A stretch of 64,000 nucleotides of DNA from Alloyangia pacifica (GTDB lineage: Bacteria; Pseudomonadota; Alphaproteobacteria; Rhodobacterales; Rhodobacteraceae), in assembly GCF_003111685.1 (NCBI RefSeq), contig NZ_CP022189.1, positions 450,001 to 514,000 of the forward strand, read 5' to 3'. The notes under the pieces were generated by a model. The model saw only the letters and a list, made by a program, of their open reading frames with translations. It searched no databases and was not told where the DNA came from. Each line of letters starts with the position of its first letter. The first letter of the stretch is position 1. The translations under genes were made by a program, and so were the position numbers. Positions 17,878 to 30,344 of the stretch are shown piece by piece.

Positions 17878-18801
17878 ATGAACCGCATGTCCGACAATGG
17901 CCGCGGCATGCTCCTGATGATCGGGAACATGGCCGCCTTCACCTTCAGCGACGCCTGCGTGAAGGCGATCGGGACCGCCCTGCCATTGTCGCAGGTGCTG
18001 GTGCTGCGGGGGATCGTCGCGAGTCTCTTCATCGGTTGGCTGGCGATGCGCCTTGGCGCCTTCCGCCACCGCCCCGCGCTGCGCGACGCGGGGCTCATGC
18101 TGCTGCGCGGGATCGCCGAATGCGGCTCGGCCTATTTCTTCCTGACGGCGCTGCGGAACATGCCGCTCGCCAATGCCACCGCGCTTTTGCAGATGCTGCC
18201 GCTGACGGTGACGCTCGGCAGCGCGGTGTTTTTCGGGGAGCCGGTGGGCTGGCGGCGCTGGCTGGCCATAGCGGGCGGCTTCTGCGGCATGCTGCTCATC
18301 GTGCGCCCGGGCACCGAGGGCTTCAATGCCCATTCGGTCTATGCGCTGCTGGCGGTCGGCGCGGTGACCCTGCGAGACCTGACGACGCGGCGGCTCTCGC
18401 CTGCGCTTCCGAGCATGCAGGTGACACTGTCGTCATCGGTGTTCGTCATGCTCTTTGCCACGGTCTGGTCGCTGGGCGAGGACTGGCAGGCGCTCGATGC
18501 GCGGCTCGCGGCGCTGATGCTGGGGACCTCGCTGCTCATCGTCATCGGCTACACGCTCAGCGTCATGGTGATGCGGGTGGGCGATGTCGGCTTCGTGGCC
18601 CCCTTTCGCTACACCGGCTTGCTCTGGGCACTGCTCCTGGGGCTGGTGCTCTGGGGCGAACTGCCGCACCCCATGACTCTTCTCGGCGCGGCGGTGATCG
18701 TCGCGATGGGCAGCTTCACGCTCTGGCGCGAGCGGCAGCTGGCGCGCGCCGAGGCAAGGGCTCAGCTCGCGGCGGCGGGGGCGAATACACGGCGGATATG
18801 A
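17878..18801 (+). CDS. DMT-superfamily (EamA) membrane transporter
   Basis: 307 residues with about ten hydrophobic segments in two EamA halves (about 8-140 and 150-285), the drug/metabolite transporter layout. The first half has SDACVKAIG and LRGIVASLF; the second ends PFRYTGLLWALLLGLVLWGELP, a typical EamA closing segment. The substrate cannot be told from sequence. Starts at TTG 17872, ATG 17878 and ATG 17887 are all possible, and no strong ribosome binding site decides. The last 40 nt overlap, tail to tail, the next gene on the opposite strand. Confidence 0.85.
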   Translation: MNRMSDNGRGMLLMIGNMAAFTFSDACVKAIGTALPLSQVLVLRGIVASLFIGWLAMRLGAFRHRPALRDAGLMLLRGIAECGSAYFFLTALRNMPLANATALLQMLPLTVTLGSAVFFGEPVGWRRWLAIAGGFCGMLLIVRPGTEGFNAHSVYALLAVGAVTLRDLTTRRLSPALPSMQVTLSSSVFVMLFATVWSLGEDWQALDARLAALMLGTSLLIVIGYTLSVMVMRVGDVGFVAPFRYTGLLWALLLGLVLWGELPHPMTLLGAAVIVAMGSFTLWRERQLARAEARAQLAAAGANTRRI

Positions 18802-19577
18802 TCGGCATCAATCGCGAAGAGGCGGTTCATCTCTGCCTCTCCCGCGGGATCGAGCCGGGGCAGGGCGACGGGCCTCACATGCGCCTTCTGGCGTGAATCG
18901 TTGTGGTCGTTGTGCCCGCGCAGGTACATCGGGCGATCGGAGAAGCTGAGCGCCGGCATAAAGCGGTTCAGCTTGTTGTGGCCGAAGTTCATGACGCTCT
19001 GCCGCACCCCGGGCGCGACTGCTACCGCCTGCGCCACGCCCCAGAAGGGAGTCATGCAAGGCTCTGCGCGAAGCCCGTCAGCATCGGGCCTGCCGACAAA
19101 GCCGCGGATCCAGTCCAGCGCCACCAGCCGGTGCTTCGCGCGCAAGGCCGAGATGTCGAGGGCGGTGGCCCGCAGATCCTCGACGAAGCTGACCGCGACA
19201 GCGTCGTCGTCGTCATGGCGGAACTGGAGACAGGGCTGCGACATATCCCGCGCGGCGTTGATCACCTGCTGGCAGACCTGCCGGTGCGGCCCGGGCGGGC
19301 GGCTGACGATGCGGGCCTGCGGAAAGTCGCTCAGCAGGGCCTGCAAGCGGTCAAAGTAAGGCCGCGGCATGTCCTCGCCAACGAGCACGAGGAAGATGAA
19401 ATCCGGGTCTGTCTGGGCCTTCAGCCCGGGCAGGCAGATACACTCGAAATGGCGCAGCCTCTCCTCCATCCGCGCGGAGGAGTAGAGGTAGGCGATGCGC
19501 TCCTCGATGGTCTCGTGCTCGACCTGGAACCCGCCCTCGGCGGGATAGGAAAATCGGCACAGGCCAATGATCTGCAT
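18762..19577 (-). CDS. Putative rhamnosyltransferase-like glycosyltransferase
   Basis: 271 residues. MQIIGLCRFSYPAEGGFQV, ERIAYLYSSARMEERLRHFE and PDFIFLVLVGEDMP resemble the putative rhamnosyl transferase family (PF11316), found mostly in marine alphaproteobacteria and thought to act on surface polysaccharides. An Asp run, FRHDDDDAV (about 117-125), is a plausible metal/nucleotide-sugar site of the GT-A fold. The start at 19577 matches homologues; the frame from 19637 would add 20 unrelated residues. The acceptor is unknown. It converges on the DMT transporter with a 40-nt overlap. Confidence 0.75.
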   Translation of the reverse strand: MQIIGLCRFSYPAEGGFQVEHETIEERIAYLYSSARMEERLRHFECICLPGLKAQTDPDFIFLVLVGEDMPRPYFDRLQALLSDFPQARIVSRPPGPHRQVCQQVINAARDMSQPCLQFRHDDDDAVAVSFVEDLRATALDISALRAKHRLVALDWIRGFVGRPDADGLRAEPCMTPFWGVAQAVAVAPGVRQSVMNFGHNKLNRFMPALSFSDRPMYLRGHNDHNDSRQKAHVRPVALPRLDPAGEAEMNRLFAIDADHIRRVFAPAAAS

Positions 19578-19685
19578 GGGGCGGCTCCCGCGTGAAACGT
19601 CCCGGCCATGCTTGGCATCGTGGCCCCGTGCCGGCAAGTGCCGGGAGGCGTCCAGAGCGGGCGTGATGCCCCGGGGCGGGGCTTG

Positions 19686-19714
19686 TTGACAAGCACAGCG
19701 ACTCCCCCTATACG
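19686..19714 (+). promoter_or_regulatory. Promoter of the rpsL-rpsG-fusA-tuf operon
   Basis: Consensus TTGACA (19686-19691), 17 nt, TATACG (19709-19714), followed by GC-rich CGCCTC. The -35 box lies in a CTTGT-TG-ACAAG palindrome. This is the best promoter match in the window. Confidence 0.8.
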
Positions 19715-19996
19715 CGCCTCAATCCGGCGGAGGCCCCAGTGCGTCCGCCGCATTCTACAGAACTACAGTGGTCAAGATCGGCGTCCCTGGCCCCGATCCT
19801 CTGGAGACCCACCGCGACGTCACCCGTGCCCGGGGACGTATGCGGTTTTGCGTCGTTTGTGGGGTATCCACCCTGAGGTCTTCGGACCTTCGGCGCATCA
19901 CCGGTGACCTGCGGACGCGTGGGGCGCCTTGTCGATTGAACCGCATGGGGGGCTCCCCGTGCACCACATATGTGAGAATTACGGGGAACAACCCAT
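19715..19996 (+). other. Long leader of the rpsL operon
   Basis: About 275 nt of transcribed but apparently untranslated sequence before rpsL. It includes CGGCGGA/TCCGCCG (about 19729-19754) and a perfect AGGTC-UUCG-GACCT hairpin (19876-19889). No open frame with a plausible start and ribosome binding site was found. Leaders of this operon are regulatory in some bacteria, but nothing recognisable such as a riboswitch is seen. Confidence 0.4.
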
Positions 19997-20368
19997 ATGC
20001 CCACGATCCAACAGCTGATCCGCAAGCCGCGGCAGCCGAAAGTTAAACGTTCGAAGTCGCAGCACCTCGAGCAGTGCCCGCAGAAGCGCGGCGTCTGCAC
20101 CCGCGTCTACACCACCACGCCGAAGAAGCCGAACTCGGCAATGCGTAAGGTGGCCAAGGTGCGTCTGACCAATGGCTACGAAGTCATCTCCTACATCCCG
20201 GGTGAATCGCACAACCTGCAGGAGCACTCGGTTGTGCTCATCCGCGGCGGCCGTGTGAAAGACCTTCCGGGTGTCCGTTACCACATCCTGCGCGGTGTTC
20301 TGGATACCCAGGGCGTCAAAGACCGTAAGCAGCGTCGCTCGAAGTACGGCGCGAAGCGTCCGAAGTAA
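19997..20368 (+). CDS. rpsL: 30S ribosomal protein S12
   Basis: 123 residues, normal size. S12 sits at the decoding centre. The streptomycin-contact residues are wild type: Lys43 in [12 protein letters not shown] and Lys88 in [13 protein letters not shown]. Asp89, the usual methylthiolation site, is present. GGGGAA precedes the ATG. First gene of the str operon, 12 nt before rpsG. Confidence 0.98.
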   Translation: MPTIQQLIRKPRQPKVKRSKSQHLEQCPQKRGVCTRVYTTTPKKPNSAMRKVAKVRLTNGYEVISYIPGESHNLQEHSVVLIRGGRVKDLPGVRYHILRGVLDTQGVKDRKQRRSKYGAKRPK

Positions 20369-20380
20369 GAGGATATATAA

Positions 20381-20851
20381 ATGTCTCGTCGTCACGCCGC
20401 TGAAAAACGCGAAGTCCTGCCCGACGCCAAGTATGGCGACCGGGTTCTGACCAAATTCATGAACAACCTGATGATCGACGGCAAGAAGTCGGTCGCAGAG
20501 CGCATCGTCTACAACGCCCTCGAGCGCGTCGAAGGCAAGGTGAAGCGCGCGCCCGTGGAAGTGTTCCACGAGGCTCTGGACAACATCAAGCCGGCCGTCG
20601 AAGTTCGTTCGCGCCGCGTTGGTGGTGCCACCTACCAGGTCCCCGTCGAAGTGCGCCCCGAGCGCCGTGAGGCCCTGGCCATCCGCTGGCTGATCGCAGC
20701 CTCGCGCGCCCGCAACGAGCACACCATGGAAGAGCGCCTCGCAGGCGAGCTCCTGGATGCCGTGCAATCCCGTGGCTCCGCTGTTAAGAAGCGCGAAGAC
20801 ACCCACAAGATGGCCGACGCAAACAAAGCGTTCAGCCACTACCGCTGGTAA
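20381..20851 (+). CDS. rpsG: 30S ribosomal protein S7
   Basis: 156 residues, normal size. S7 nucleates assembly of the 30S head and lies at the E site. [29 protein letters not shown] and the [18 protein letters not shown] loop (about 78-95) are family hallmarks. It ends AFSHYRW, as in other alphaproteobacteria. Between rpsL (12 nt) and fusA (21 nt). S7 represses this operon in E. coli; the binding site was not identified here. Confidence 0.98.
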   Translation: MSRRHAAEKREVLPDAKYGDRVLTKFMNNLMIDGKKSVAERIVYNALERVEGKVKRAPVEVFHEALDNIKPAVEVRSRRVGGATYQVPVEVRPERREALAIRWLIAASRARNEHTMEERLAGELLDAVQSRGSAVKKREDTHKMADANKAFSHYRW

Positions 20852-20872
20852 TCTCCGGAAAGGCAGACCACC

Positions 20873-22996
<2,124 letters not shown>

Positions 22997-23079
22997 GCAG
23001 CGGTGCGGGGCCCAGCCCCGCACCCTACCCCCCGTAGGGTGCGTGATCACACGCACCGCCACTGACCAAGGAGGCCATC

Positions 23080-24255
<1,176 letters not shown>

Positions 24256-24294
24256 TGCGCTTCTGCTCGGTCCTCGGACCGGGCGGGCATTGCG

Positions 24295-24323
24295 AAGGGG
24301 CCGCCCATCGGGCGGCCCCTTTT
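24295..24323 (+). terminator. Intrinsic terminator after tuf
   Basis: 12-bp stem (24295-24306 and 24310-24321) with a 3-nt loop, then T residues. It separates the str operon from the S10 unit. Confidence 0.92.
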
Positions 24324-24411
24324 CCCGTTCCGAAGGCCGCCGGGAAGGGCATCTGCCGTCCGGGCAAAGCCGAAATGCGGAAATACCCGCGCTGCGCCTG
24401 TGGTCTGGGGC

Positions 24412-24440
24412 TTGTCAAGCAAGTCTCTCGGACGTATACG
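24412..24440 (+). promoter_or_regulatory. Promoter of the rpsJ-rplC-rplD-rplW unit
   Basis: TTGTCA (24412-24417), 17 nt, TATACG (24435-24440), then CGCGCA. The upstream GGGGCTTGT is shared with the rpsL promoter. About 115 nt of leader precede rpsJ. Confidence 0.75.
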
Positions 24441-24559
24441 CGCGCAACGACCCACGGGTCGTGAAGGGCGGGGTGATTCCCCGCCTTTTAGGTTCGATGA
24501 GGGTGCGGCGATGCGCGTCCATCCTCCTCTCAACCTCAACGCCAAAATAGGACTGTTCG

Positions 24560-24865
24560 ATGAACCAGAACATCCGTATCCGGCTCAAGGCGTTCGATTA
24601 CCGCGTCCTCGATGCATCGACGCAGGAAATCGTGAACACCGCCAAGCGCACAGGCGCTACTGTTCGCGGCCCGATCCCGCTGCCGAACAAGATTGAGAAA
24701 TTCACCGTTCTGCGTGGCCCGCACGTGAACAAGAAATCCCGCGATCAGTTCGAGATCCGCACGCACAAGCGTCTGCTCGACATCGTCGATCCGACCCCGC
24801 AGACCGTGGACGCGCTCATGAAGCTCGACCTGGCGGCCGGCGTGGACGTCGAGATCAAGGTGTAA
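24560..24865 (+). CDS. rpsJ: 30S ribosomal protein S10
   Basis: 101 residues. S10 is part of the 30S head and also partners NusB (antitermination) and NusG (transcription-translation coupling). [14 protein letters not shown], the [21 protein letters not shown] loop and [20 protein letters not shown] are typical alphaproteobacterial S10. TAGGAC precedes the ATG. rplC follows after 8 nt. Confidence 0.98.
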   Translation: MNQNIRIRLKAFDYRVLDASTQEIVNTAKRTGATVRGPIPLPNKIEKFTVLRGPHVNKKSRDQFEIRTHKRLLDIVDPTPQTVDALMKLDLAAGVDVEIKV

Positions 24866-24873
24866 GGGGGCAG

Positions 24874-25602
24874 ATGATGTTGCGCTCTGGAGTTATCGCA
24901 AAGAAAGTCGGCATGACCCGGCTTTTCATGGAAGACGGCAAGCAGATCCCTGTGACCGTCCTCCAACTCGAAGGTTGCCAGGTCGTCGCACAGCGGACCG
25001 CTGACAAGGACGGCTACAGCGCCGTTCAGCTCGGCGCCGGTGCGGCAAAGGCCAAGAACGTGTCGAAGGCCATGCGCGGCCACTTCGCCGCGGCTAAGGT
25101 TGAACCGAAGCGGAAGATCGCGGAATTCCGCGTCGACGCAGAGAACCTCATCGCCGTCGGCGAAGAGATCTCGGCCGAGCACTACTTCGAAGGTCAGTAT
25201 GTCGACGTTGCCGGCACGACCATCGGTAAGGGCTTTGCCGGTGCCATGAAGCGCCACAACTTCGGTGGTCTTCGTGCATCGCACGGCGTGTCGATCTCGC
25301 ACCGTTCGCACGGTTCGACCGGTCAGTGTCAGGACCCGGGCAAGGTCTTCAAAGGCAAGAAAATGGCCGGCCACATGGGTGCCGTCCGTGTCACCACGCA
25401 GAACCTGCAGGTCGTGAAGACCGATGCCGATCGCGGCATCATCATGATCAAGGGCGCGGTGCCGGGCTCCAAAGGCGGCTGGGTGACCATCAAGGACGCC
25501 GTGAAGAAGCCGTTCCCCGAGAACGCTGCTCTGCCGGCCGGCCTGAAATCCGCTGCAGCTCCTGCTGAAGCCGCAGCCGAAGAGAAGGAAGGCGACGAAT
25601 GA
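24874..25602 (+). CDS. rplC: 50S ribosomal protein L3
   Basis: 242 residues from the first of two adjacent ATG codons (24874 and 24877). AAGGGGG precedes both, and homologues begin [17 protein letters not shown], so 24877 is equally likely. L3 reaches the peptidyl-transferase centre and starts 50S assembly. [31 protein letters not shown] (about 130-160) includes the conserved Gln that is methylated by PrmB in enterobacteria. The Ala/Glu-rich tail is lineage-typical. rplD overlaps by 4 nt (ATGA). Confidence 0.97.
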   Translation: MMLRSGVIAKKVGMTRLFMEDGKQIPVTVLQLEGCQVVAQRTADKDGYSAVQLGAGAAKAKNVSKAMRGHFAAAKVEPKRKIAEFRVDAENLIAVGEEISAEHYFEGQYVDVAGTTIGKGFAGAMKRHNFGGLRASHGVSISHRSHGSTGQCQDPGKVFKGKKMAGHMGAVRVTTQNLQVVKTDADRGIIMIKGAVPGSKGGWVTIKDAVKKPFPENAALPAGLKSAAAPAEAAAEEKEGDE

Positions 25603-26216
25603 AACTCGACGTGATCAAACTCGACGGCGGTGCCGCGGGCGAAGTCGAGCTGACGGACGCGATCTTTGATCTCGAGCCGCGCGCCGACATTCTGCACCGT
25701 GTGGTTCGCTGGCAGCGTAACAAGGCCCAGGCCGGTACGCACAAGGTCAAGACCCGCTCGGAAGTGAGCTACTCGACCAAGAAGATCTATCGCCAGAAGG
25801 GCACCGGCGGCGCACGCCACGGTTCGCGCAAGGCGCCGATCTTCCGCAAGGGTGGTATCTACAAGGGTCCGACCCCGCGCAGCCACGCGCATGACCTGCC
25901 CAAGAAGGTCCGTGCTCTCGGCCTCAAGCTGGCCCTCTCGGCGAAAGCCAAGACCGGCGCGCTCGTGATCATCGAGAACGCCGAGACCGACGGCAAGACC
26001 AAGACGCTGGCGGCACAGGTGAAGAACCTGGGCTGGAAGCGCGCTCTGGTGATCGACGGTGCCGCAGTGAACGAGGGCTTTGCCCGCGCCGCCGCGAACA
26101 TCGAAGGTCTGGACGTGCTGCCCTCCGTCGGCGCCAACGTGTATGACATCCTCAAGCGTGACACCCTGGTGATCACCAAGGCGGGTGTCGAAGCTCTGGA
26201 GGCTCGACTGAAATGA
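25599..26216 (+). CDS. rplD: 50S ribosomal protein L4
   Basis: 205 residues, normal. The tentacle segment with [21 protein letters not shown] (about 64-84) lines the exit tunnel with L22. The Lys/Gly residues that give macrolide resistance when changed look wild type. Start overlaps the rplC stop by 4 nt, and the stop overlaps the rplW start by 4 nt. In E. coli L4 represses the S10 operon; no such leader was recognised here. Confidence 0.97.
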   Translation: MKLDVIKLDGGAAGEVELTDAIFDLEPRADILHRVVRWQRNKAQAGTHKVKTRSEVSYSTKKIYRQKGTGGARHGSRKAPIFRKGGIYKGPTPRSHAHDLPKKVRALGLKLALSAKAKTGALVIIENAETDGKTKTLAAQVKNLGWKRALVIDGAAVNEGFARAAANIEGLDVLPSVGANVYDILKRDTLVITKAGVEALEARLK

Positions 26217-26509
26217 CCGCTAAGGCACACCACTACGACGTGATCCGCAAGCCGATCATCACCGAGAAAACCACCATGGTCGGCGAGAACGGCACCGTGG
26301 TCTTCGAAGTGTCGATCGACTCGACCAAACCCCAGGTCAAAGAGGCCGTCGAGGCGCTCTTCGGCGTGAAGGTGAAGGCGGTGAACACCACCATCACCAA
26401 GGGCAAGGTGAAGCGTTTCCGCGGCCAGATCGGCAAGCGGAACGACGTCAAGAAGGCCTATGTTACCCTCGAAGAGGGCAACACGATCGACGTGACCACC
26501 GGTCTCTGA
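26213..26509 (+). CDS. rplW: 50S ribosomal protein L23
   Basis: 98 residues. L23 lies at the tunnel exit and docks trigger factor and [36 protein letters not shown] and the loop [21 protein letters not shown] are family features. Last gene of this unit: a terminator follows and rplB starts only 331 nt downstream under its own promoter, unlike the contiguous S10 operon of E. coli. Confidence 0.97.
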   Translation: MTAKAHHYDVIRKPIITEKTTMVGENGTVVFEVSIDSTKPQVKEAVEALFGVKVKAVNTTITKGKVKRFRGQIGKRNDVKKAYVTLEEGNTIDVTTGL

Positions 26510-26532
26510 TCGTCGTCTTCGACCACTTCGGG

Positions 26533-26559
26533 AAAGCCCTCGCATCCGCGGGGGCTTTT
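26533..26559 (+). terminator. Intrinsic terminator after rplW
   Basis: 11-bp stem with one G-U pair (26533-26543 and 26548-26558), ATCC loop and TTTT. It lies 24 nt after rplW. Confidence 0.85.
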
Positions 26560-26648
26560 CCACTTTCCCGGCCGGGGAGGGGAGGGTGCAAGTTGCCCGA
26601 AGCCTCGGCAAATAAGGGCTCCGAGCGGGCCTGCGACAGGGGATGCGC

Positions 26649-26677
26649 TTGACGTCAGCCGACTCTTTGACTAGAGC
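26649..26677 (+). promoter_or_regulatory. Predicted promoter of rplB-rpsS-rplV-rpsC-rplP
   Basis: TTGACG (26649-26654), 17 nt, TAGAGC (26672-26677). The -10 box is less standard than in the other ribosomal promoters, but spacing and position, after a terminator and before a long leader, support it. The rplW-rplB gap (26510-26840) otherwise holds only the terminator and the leader hairpins. Confidence 0.55.
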
Positions 26678-26687
26678 AGGCCATCCG

Positions 26688-26720
26688 CTGAGCCCCGGAT
26701 TCGTCCGGGGCTTAGCTTTT
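26688..26720 (+). promoter_or_regulatory. UUCG-capped hairpin at the 5' end of the rplB leader
   Basis: 12-bp stem with one G-U pair (26688-26699 and 26704-26715), loop TTCG, followed by CTTTT. It starts about 10 nt after the predicted -10 box, so it would form the very 5' end of the mRNA. It could protect the 5' end, act as an attenuator, or end any read-through from rplW. Further TTCG motifs occur at about 26753 and 26773. Confidence 0.55.
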
Positions 26721-26840
26721 GTTCGCAAGAACAGATCGCCGGGGACCTTCGGGGCCCTATGACACGGCCACCTTCGGGGGGCTAAACTCCGGCACACCCG
26801 ATACGCGGGTGATGTCGCATTACAACGGAAGACAGAAAGC

Positions 26841-27683
26841 ATGGCACTTAAGTCGTACAAGCCGACGACGCCGGGCCAGCGCGGGCTGGTGCTGATCGAC
26901 CGTTCGGAGCTGTATAAAGGACGTCCCGTCAAGGCCCTCACCGAGGGTCTGACGAAATCGGGCGGCCGGAACAACACCGGACGGATCACCGCACGCCGCC
27001 GCGGCGGTGGCGCGAAGCGTCTCTATCGCATCGTGGACTTCAAGCGGAACAAGTTCGACGTGTCGGCCACCGTGGCCCGCATCGAATACGACCCGAACCG
27101 GACCGCATTCATCGCCCTCGTCCAGTATGACGACGGCGAGCAGGCCTACATCCTGGCACCGCAGCGTCTCGCCATCGGCGACCGCGTCGTGGCGTCGGCC
27201 AAAGCCGACATCAAGCCCGGCAACGCGATGCCCTTCTCGGGCATGCCGATCGGTACGATCGTCCACAACATCGAGCTGAAGCCCGGCAAGGGCGGCCAGA
27301 TCGCACGCGCCGCGGGCACCTATGCCCAGTTCGTCGGTCGTGACGGTGGCTACGCTCAGATCCGCCTCTCCTCGGGCGAGCTGCGCATGGTTCGTCAGGA
27401 ATGCATGGCCACCATCGGTGCCGTGTCGAACCCCGACAACTCGAACCAGAACCTCGGTAAAGCCGGTCGTAACCGCCACTATGGCAAGCGTCCGTCGGTC
27501 CGCGGCGTCGTTATGAACCCGATCGACCACCCGCACGGTGGTGGTGAGGGTCGTACCTCGGGTGGTCGTCACCCGGTGACCCCGTGGGGCAAGCCGACCA
27601 AGGGCAAGCGTACCCGCAACACCAACAAGGCGTCGCAGAAGCTGATCATCCGCTCGCGCCACGCTAAGAAGAAGGGGCGGTAA
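26841..27683 (+). CDS. rplB: 50S ribosomal protein L2
   Basis: 280 residues, normal. L2 is needed for subunit joining and peptidyl-transferase function. The SH3-like RNA-binding domain contains [20 protein letters not shown]. The C-terminus has [18 protein letters not shown] (about 219-236) with the conserved His that in E. coli is His229. GGAAG lies upstream of the ATG. rpsS follows after 3 nt. Confidence 0.98.
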   Translation: MALKSYKPTTPGQRGLVLIDRSELYKGRPVKALTEGLTKSGGRNNTGRITARRRGGGAKRLYRIVDFKRNKFDVSATVARIEYDPNRTAFIALVQYDDGEQAYILAPQRLAIGDRVVASAKADIKPGNAMPFSGMPIGTIVHNIELKPGKGGQIARAAGTYAQFVGRDGGYAQIRLSSGELRMVRQECMATIGAVSNPDNSNQNLGKAGRNRHYGKRPSVRGVVMNPIDHPHGGGEGRTSGGRHPVTPWGKPTKGKRTRNTNKASQKLIIRSRHAKKKGR

Positions 27684-27686
27684 TCC

Positions 27687-27965
27687 ATGACGCGCTCTGT
27701 TTGGAAAGGCCCGTTCGTTGACGCCTACGTCCTGAAAAAGGCCGAGAAGGTTCGCGAATCTGGCAAGAACGAAGTCATCAAAATCTGGTCGCGCCGCTCG
27801 ACGATCCTGCCCCAGTTCGTGGGTCTGACGTTCGCGGTCTACAACGGCCAGAAGCATGTTCCCGTCAATGTCACCGAAGACATGATCGGTCAGAAGTTCG
27901 GTGAGTACTCGCCGACCCGGACCTATTATGGCCACGCGGCTGACAAAAAAGCCAAGAGGAAGTAA
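27687..27965 (+). CDS. rpsS: 30S ribosomal protein S19
   Basis: 92 residues, normal. S19 pairs with S13 in the 30S head. [21 protein letters not shown] and the GHKFGEF-type ending, here [25 protein letters not shown], identify it. Starts 3 nt after rplB, and rplV follows 3 nt later. Confidence 0.98.
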   Translation: MTRSVWKGPFVDAYVLKKAEKVRESGKNEVIKIWSRRSTILPQFVGLTFAVYNGQKHVPVNVTEDMIGQKFGEYSPTRTYYGHAADKKAKRK

Positions 27966-27968
27966 GCC

Positions 27969-28349
27969 ATGGGCAAGGATAAGAATCCCCGCCGCGTGGC
28001 GGACAACGAGGCGATGGCAAAGCTGCGCATGCTGCGCACTTCGCCCCAGAAGCTGAACCTGGTGGCCGCGCTGATCCGTGGCAAGAAGGTCGAGCGGGCC
28101 CTCACGGACCTGACCTTCTCGAAGAAGCGGATCGCCGTGGACGTGAAGAAGTGCCTTCAGTCCGCTATCGCGAACGCCGAGAACAACCACGGGCTGGACG
28201 TCGATGAACTCGTCGTCGCCGAAGCCTACGTGGGCAAGAACCTTGTGATGAAGCGCGGCCGTCCGCGTGCACGTGGCCGCTTCGGCCGCATCAACAAGCC
28301 GTTCTCGGAACTCACCATCAAGGTGCGTCAGGTCGAGGAGCAAGCCTAA
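27969..28349 (+). CDS. rplV: 50S ribosomal protein L22
   Basis: 126 residues. The tunnel beta-hairpin [22 protein letters not shown] (about 98-119) shows no deletion of the kind linked to macrolide resistance. The N-terminal extension [18 protein letters not shown] is usual in alphaproteobacteria. TAATG overlap with rpsC, sharing one base. Confidence 0.97.
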   Translation: MGKDKNPRRVADNEAMAKLRMLRTSPQKLNLVAALIRGKKVERALTDLTFSKKRIAVDVKKCLQSAIANAENNHGLDVDELVVAEAYVGKNLVMKRGRPRARGRFGRINKPFSELTIKVRQVEEQA

Positions 28350-29059
28350 TGGGTAACAAGACCAATCCGATCGGCATGCGCCTTCAGGTGAACCGCACCT
28401 GGGACAGCCGCTGGTACGCTGACACCAAAGACTACGGTGATCTGCTTCTGGAAGACCTCGCGATCCGCGATTTCATCCACGAAGAGTGCAAGCAGGCCGG
28501 CGTCGCACGTGTGATCATCGAGCGTCCGCACAAGAAGTGCCGCGTCACGATCCACACCGCACGCCCCGGTGTCATCATCGGCAAGAAAGGCGCGGACATC
28601 GAAGTCCTGCGCAAAAAGCTTGCCAACATGACCGACTCCGAGCTGCACCTCAACATCGTTGAAGTGCGCAAGCCCGAGCTCGACGCCCGCCTCGTGGGTG
28701 AGAGCATCGCGCAACAGCTCGAGCGTCGTGTGTCCTTCCGTCGTGCCATGAAGCGTGCCGTGCAAAACGCCATGCGCATGGGCGCCCTGGGCATCCGCGT
28801 GAACGTCGCTGGTCGTCTCGGCGGTGCCGAGATCGCTCGTACCGAATGGTATCGCGAAGGTCGTGTGCCCCTGCACACCCTGCGCGCCGACATCGATTAC
28901 TCGCACGTTGAAGCAACGACCCCCTATGGTATCATCGGGATCAAGGTCTGGATCTTCAAAGGCGAGATCATGGAGCATGACCCCTCTGCCCGCGAACGCA
29001 AGTCGCAGGAACTGCAGGACGGTCCGGCTCCGCGCGGCGCCATGGGCGGCCGTCGCTGA
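28349..29059 (+). CDS. rpsC: 30S ribosomal protein S3
   Basis: 236 residues, normal. S3 has an N-terminal KH domain (GXXG as [11 protein letters not shown], about 72-82) and helps form the mRNA entry helicase site with S4 and S5. [21 protein letters not shown] is a family hallmark. Starts within the rplV stop codon, and rplP follows after 13 nt. Confidence 0.98.
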   Translation: MGNKTNPIGMRLQVNRTWDSRWYADTKDYGDLLLEDLAIRDFIHEECKQAGVARVIIERPHKKCRVTIHTARPGVIIGKKGADIEVLRKKLANMTDSELHLNIVEVRKPELDARLVGESIAQQLERRVSFRRAMKRAVQNAMRMGALGIRVNVAGRLGGAEIARTEWYREGRVPLHTLRADIDYSHVEATTPYGIIGIKVWIFKGEIMEHDPSARERKSQELQDGPAPRGAMGGRR

Positions 29060-29072
29060 GGAGGTTTGAGAA

Positions 29073-29486
29073 ATGCTTCAACCGAAACGCACTAAATTCC
29101 GGAAGATGTTCAAGGGCCGCATCAAGGGTGAGGCCAAGGGCGGTTCCGACCTGAACTTCGGCCACTTTGGCCTGAAGGCTCTTCAGCCCGAGCGTGTGAC
29201 GGCTCGTCAGATCGAAGCGGCTCGCCGCGCGATGACCCGCCACATGAAGCGTCAGGGCCGGGTCTGGATCCGTATCTTCCCGGACACCCCCGTGACCTCC
29301 AAGCCCACCGAAGTTCGTATGGGTAAGGGTAAAGGTTCCGTGGATTACTGGGCCTGCAAAGTGAAGCCGGGCCGCGTGATGTTCGAGATCGACGGTGTTC
29401 CCGAGGACGTCGCCCGCGAGGCGCTGCGTCTGGCGGCGATGAAACTGCCGATCAAGTCGCGCGTCGTGGTTCGCGAGGACTGGTAA
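29073..29486 (+). CDS. rplP: 50S ribosomal protein L16
   Basis: 137 residues, normal. L16 helps position the A-site t[22 protein letters not shown] and [24 protein letters not shown] (about 82-105) are typical. The latter carries the Arg region near the position hydroxylated by the 2OG-oxygenase YcfD/RoxA on E. coli L16. GAGGAGG lies upstream. A terminator follows, then an unrelated 2OG-oxygenase gene instead of rpmC. Confidence 0.98.
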   Translation: MLQPKRTKFRKMFKGRIKGEAKGGSDLNFGHFGLKALQPERVTARQIEAARRAMTRHMKRQGRVWIRIFPDTPVTSKPTEVRMGKGKGSVDYWACKVKPGRVMFEIDGVPEDVAREALRLAAMKLPIKSRVVVREDW

Positions 29487-29514
29487 TCCCTTCGGGATGA
29501 CCGCATGAGACAAG

Positions 29515-29542
29515 CCCCCGCCGAGCGATCGGCGGGGGTTTT
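29515..29542 (+). terminator. Intrinsic terminator after rplP
   Basis: 10-bp perfect stem (29515-29524 and 29529-29538) with a GCGA loop and TTTT. It separates rplP from the oxygenase gene. Confidence 0.9.
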
Positions 29543-29600
29543 CCGTTCCAATCCACGGGGCAGGGGAGACCCGCCGCCGCAACCGCTTCAGGACAGTGCC

Positions 29601-30221
29601 ATGGCCCAGATCCGCTCTCTCTTCGCCACACGCCTCTATCGTGCCCAGCTTTCGGAGTACGGTCCCGCGATCGACGCGGACGAGCTCGAGGGCTCGTGCT
29701 ATTCCATCGCCGAGGACGACGAGGCCGGCCAGGAATGGTGCGAAGCCAACGATTACCCGGGTTACACCTCCTATGCCTCGCTGACGGACCTGCCTTGGCG
29801 CTTTCCGATCTTCGGTGATCTGGTGAAGTCCCTCGACGCCCATGTCGCCGCCTTTGCCGAGGATCTCGAGTTCGAGCTGGGCGACAAGAAGTTGGTGCTC
29901 GAGGATCTCTGGATCAACATCCTGCCCGAGGGCGGCACGCACAGCTCGCACATTCACCCGCATTCGGTGATTTCGGGCACGACCTATGCCTCGATGCCCG
30001 AGGGTGCCAGCGCGCTCAAGCTCGAGGATCCCCGCCTGCCGATGATGATGGCCGCTCCCACGCGCAGGAAGGGTTGCCGCGAGGAGCTGAAGGCCTTCGT
30101 CTACGAGGCCCCCGCCGTGGGCGACGTGCTGCTTTGGGAAAGCTGGCTGCGCCACGAGGTGCCGATGAACATGTCCGACGACGAGCGCATCTCGGTCAGC
30201 TTCAACTACAAGTGGGAGTAA
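29601..30221 (+). CDS. TIGR02466-type putative 2OG-Fe(II) oxygenase
   Basis: 206 residues resembling the TIGR02466/2OG-FeII_Oxy_5 family (prolyl-hydroxylase-like double-stranded beta-helix). A His-rich segment GGTHSSHIHPHSVISGT (about 112-128) offers the HxD/HxH-type iron ligands. A second His occurs in WLRHEVPMN (about 187-195), where the distal ligand is expected, and SDDERISVSFNYKW supplies the Arg usually contacting 2-oxoglutarate. The substrate is unknown. It lies between the rplP terminator and the rpmC promoter, with AGGA before the ATG. Its own promoter was not found, so part of its expression may be read-through from the S10 unit. Confidence 0.75.
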   Translation: MAQIRSLFATRLYRAQLSEYGPAIDADELEGSCYSIAEDDEAGQEWCEANDYPGYTSYASLTDLPWRFPIFGDLVKSLDAHVAAFAEDLEFELGDKKLVLEDLWINILPEGGTHSSHIHPHSVISGTTYASMPEGASALKLEDPRLPMMMAAPTRRKGCREELKAFVYEAPAVGDVLLWESWLRHEVPMNMSDDERISVSFNYKWE

Positions 30222-30315
30222 TCCCGCCCGGGCTTCCCGCTAGGGGTGGGGGGGCGGCGTTCCTGCCCCCGCCCCGGACAAGCCAGCCATGCGCGTGAGC
30301 CCTTGTTTTACAGGG

Positions 30316-30344
30316 TTGTCATGGTCCGGAATCTGGCCTATATC
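30316..30344 (+). promoter_or_regulatory. Promoter of rpmC-rpsQ (and probably the spc genes)
   Basis: TTGTCA (30316-30321), 17 nt, TATATC (30339-30344), then GCGCGC. The leader to rpmC is about 80 nt. Confidence 0.72.

Noticed and set aside
23002..23057. GC-rich hairpins between fusA and tuf as a terminator
   Set aside because: Stems are strong but no T tract follows either; more likely processing or stability elements.
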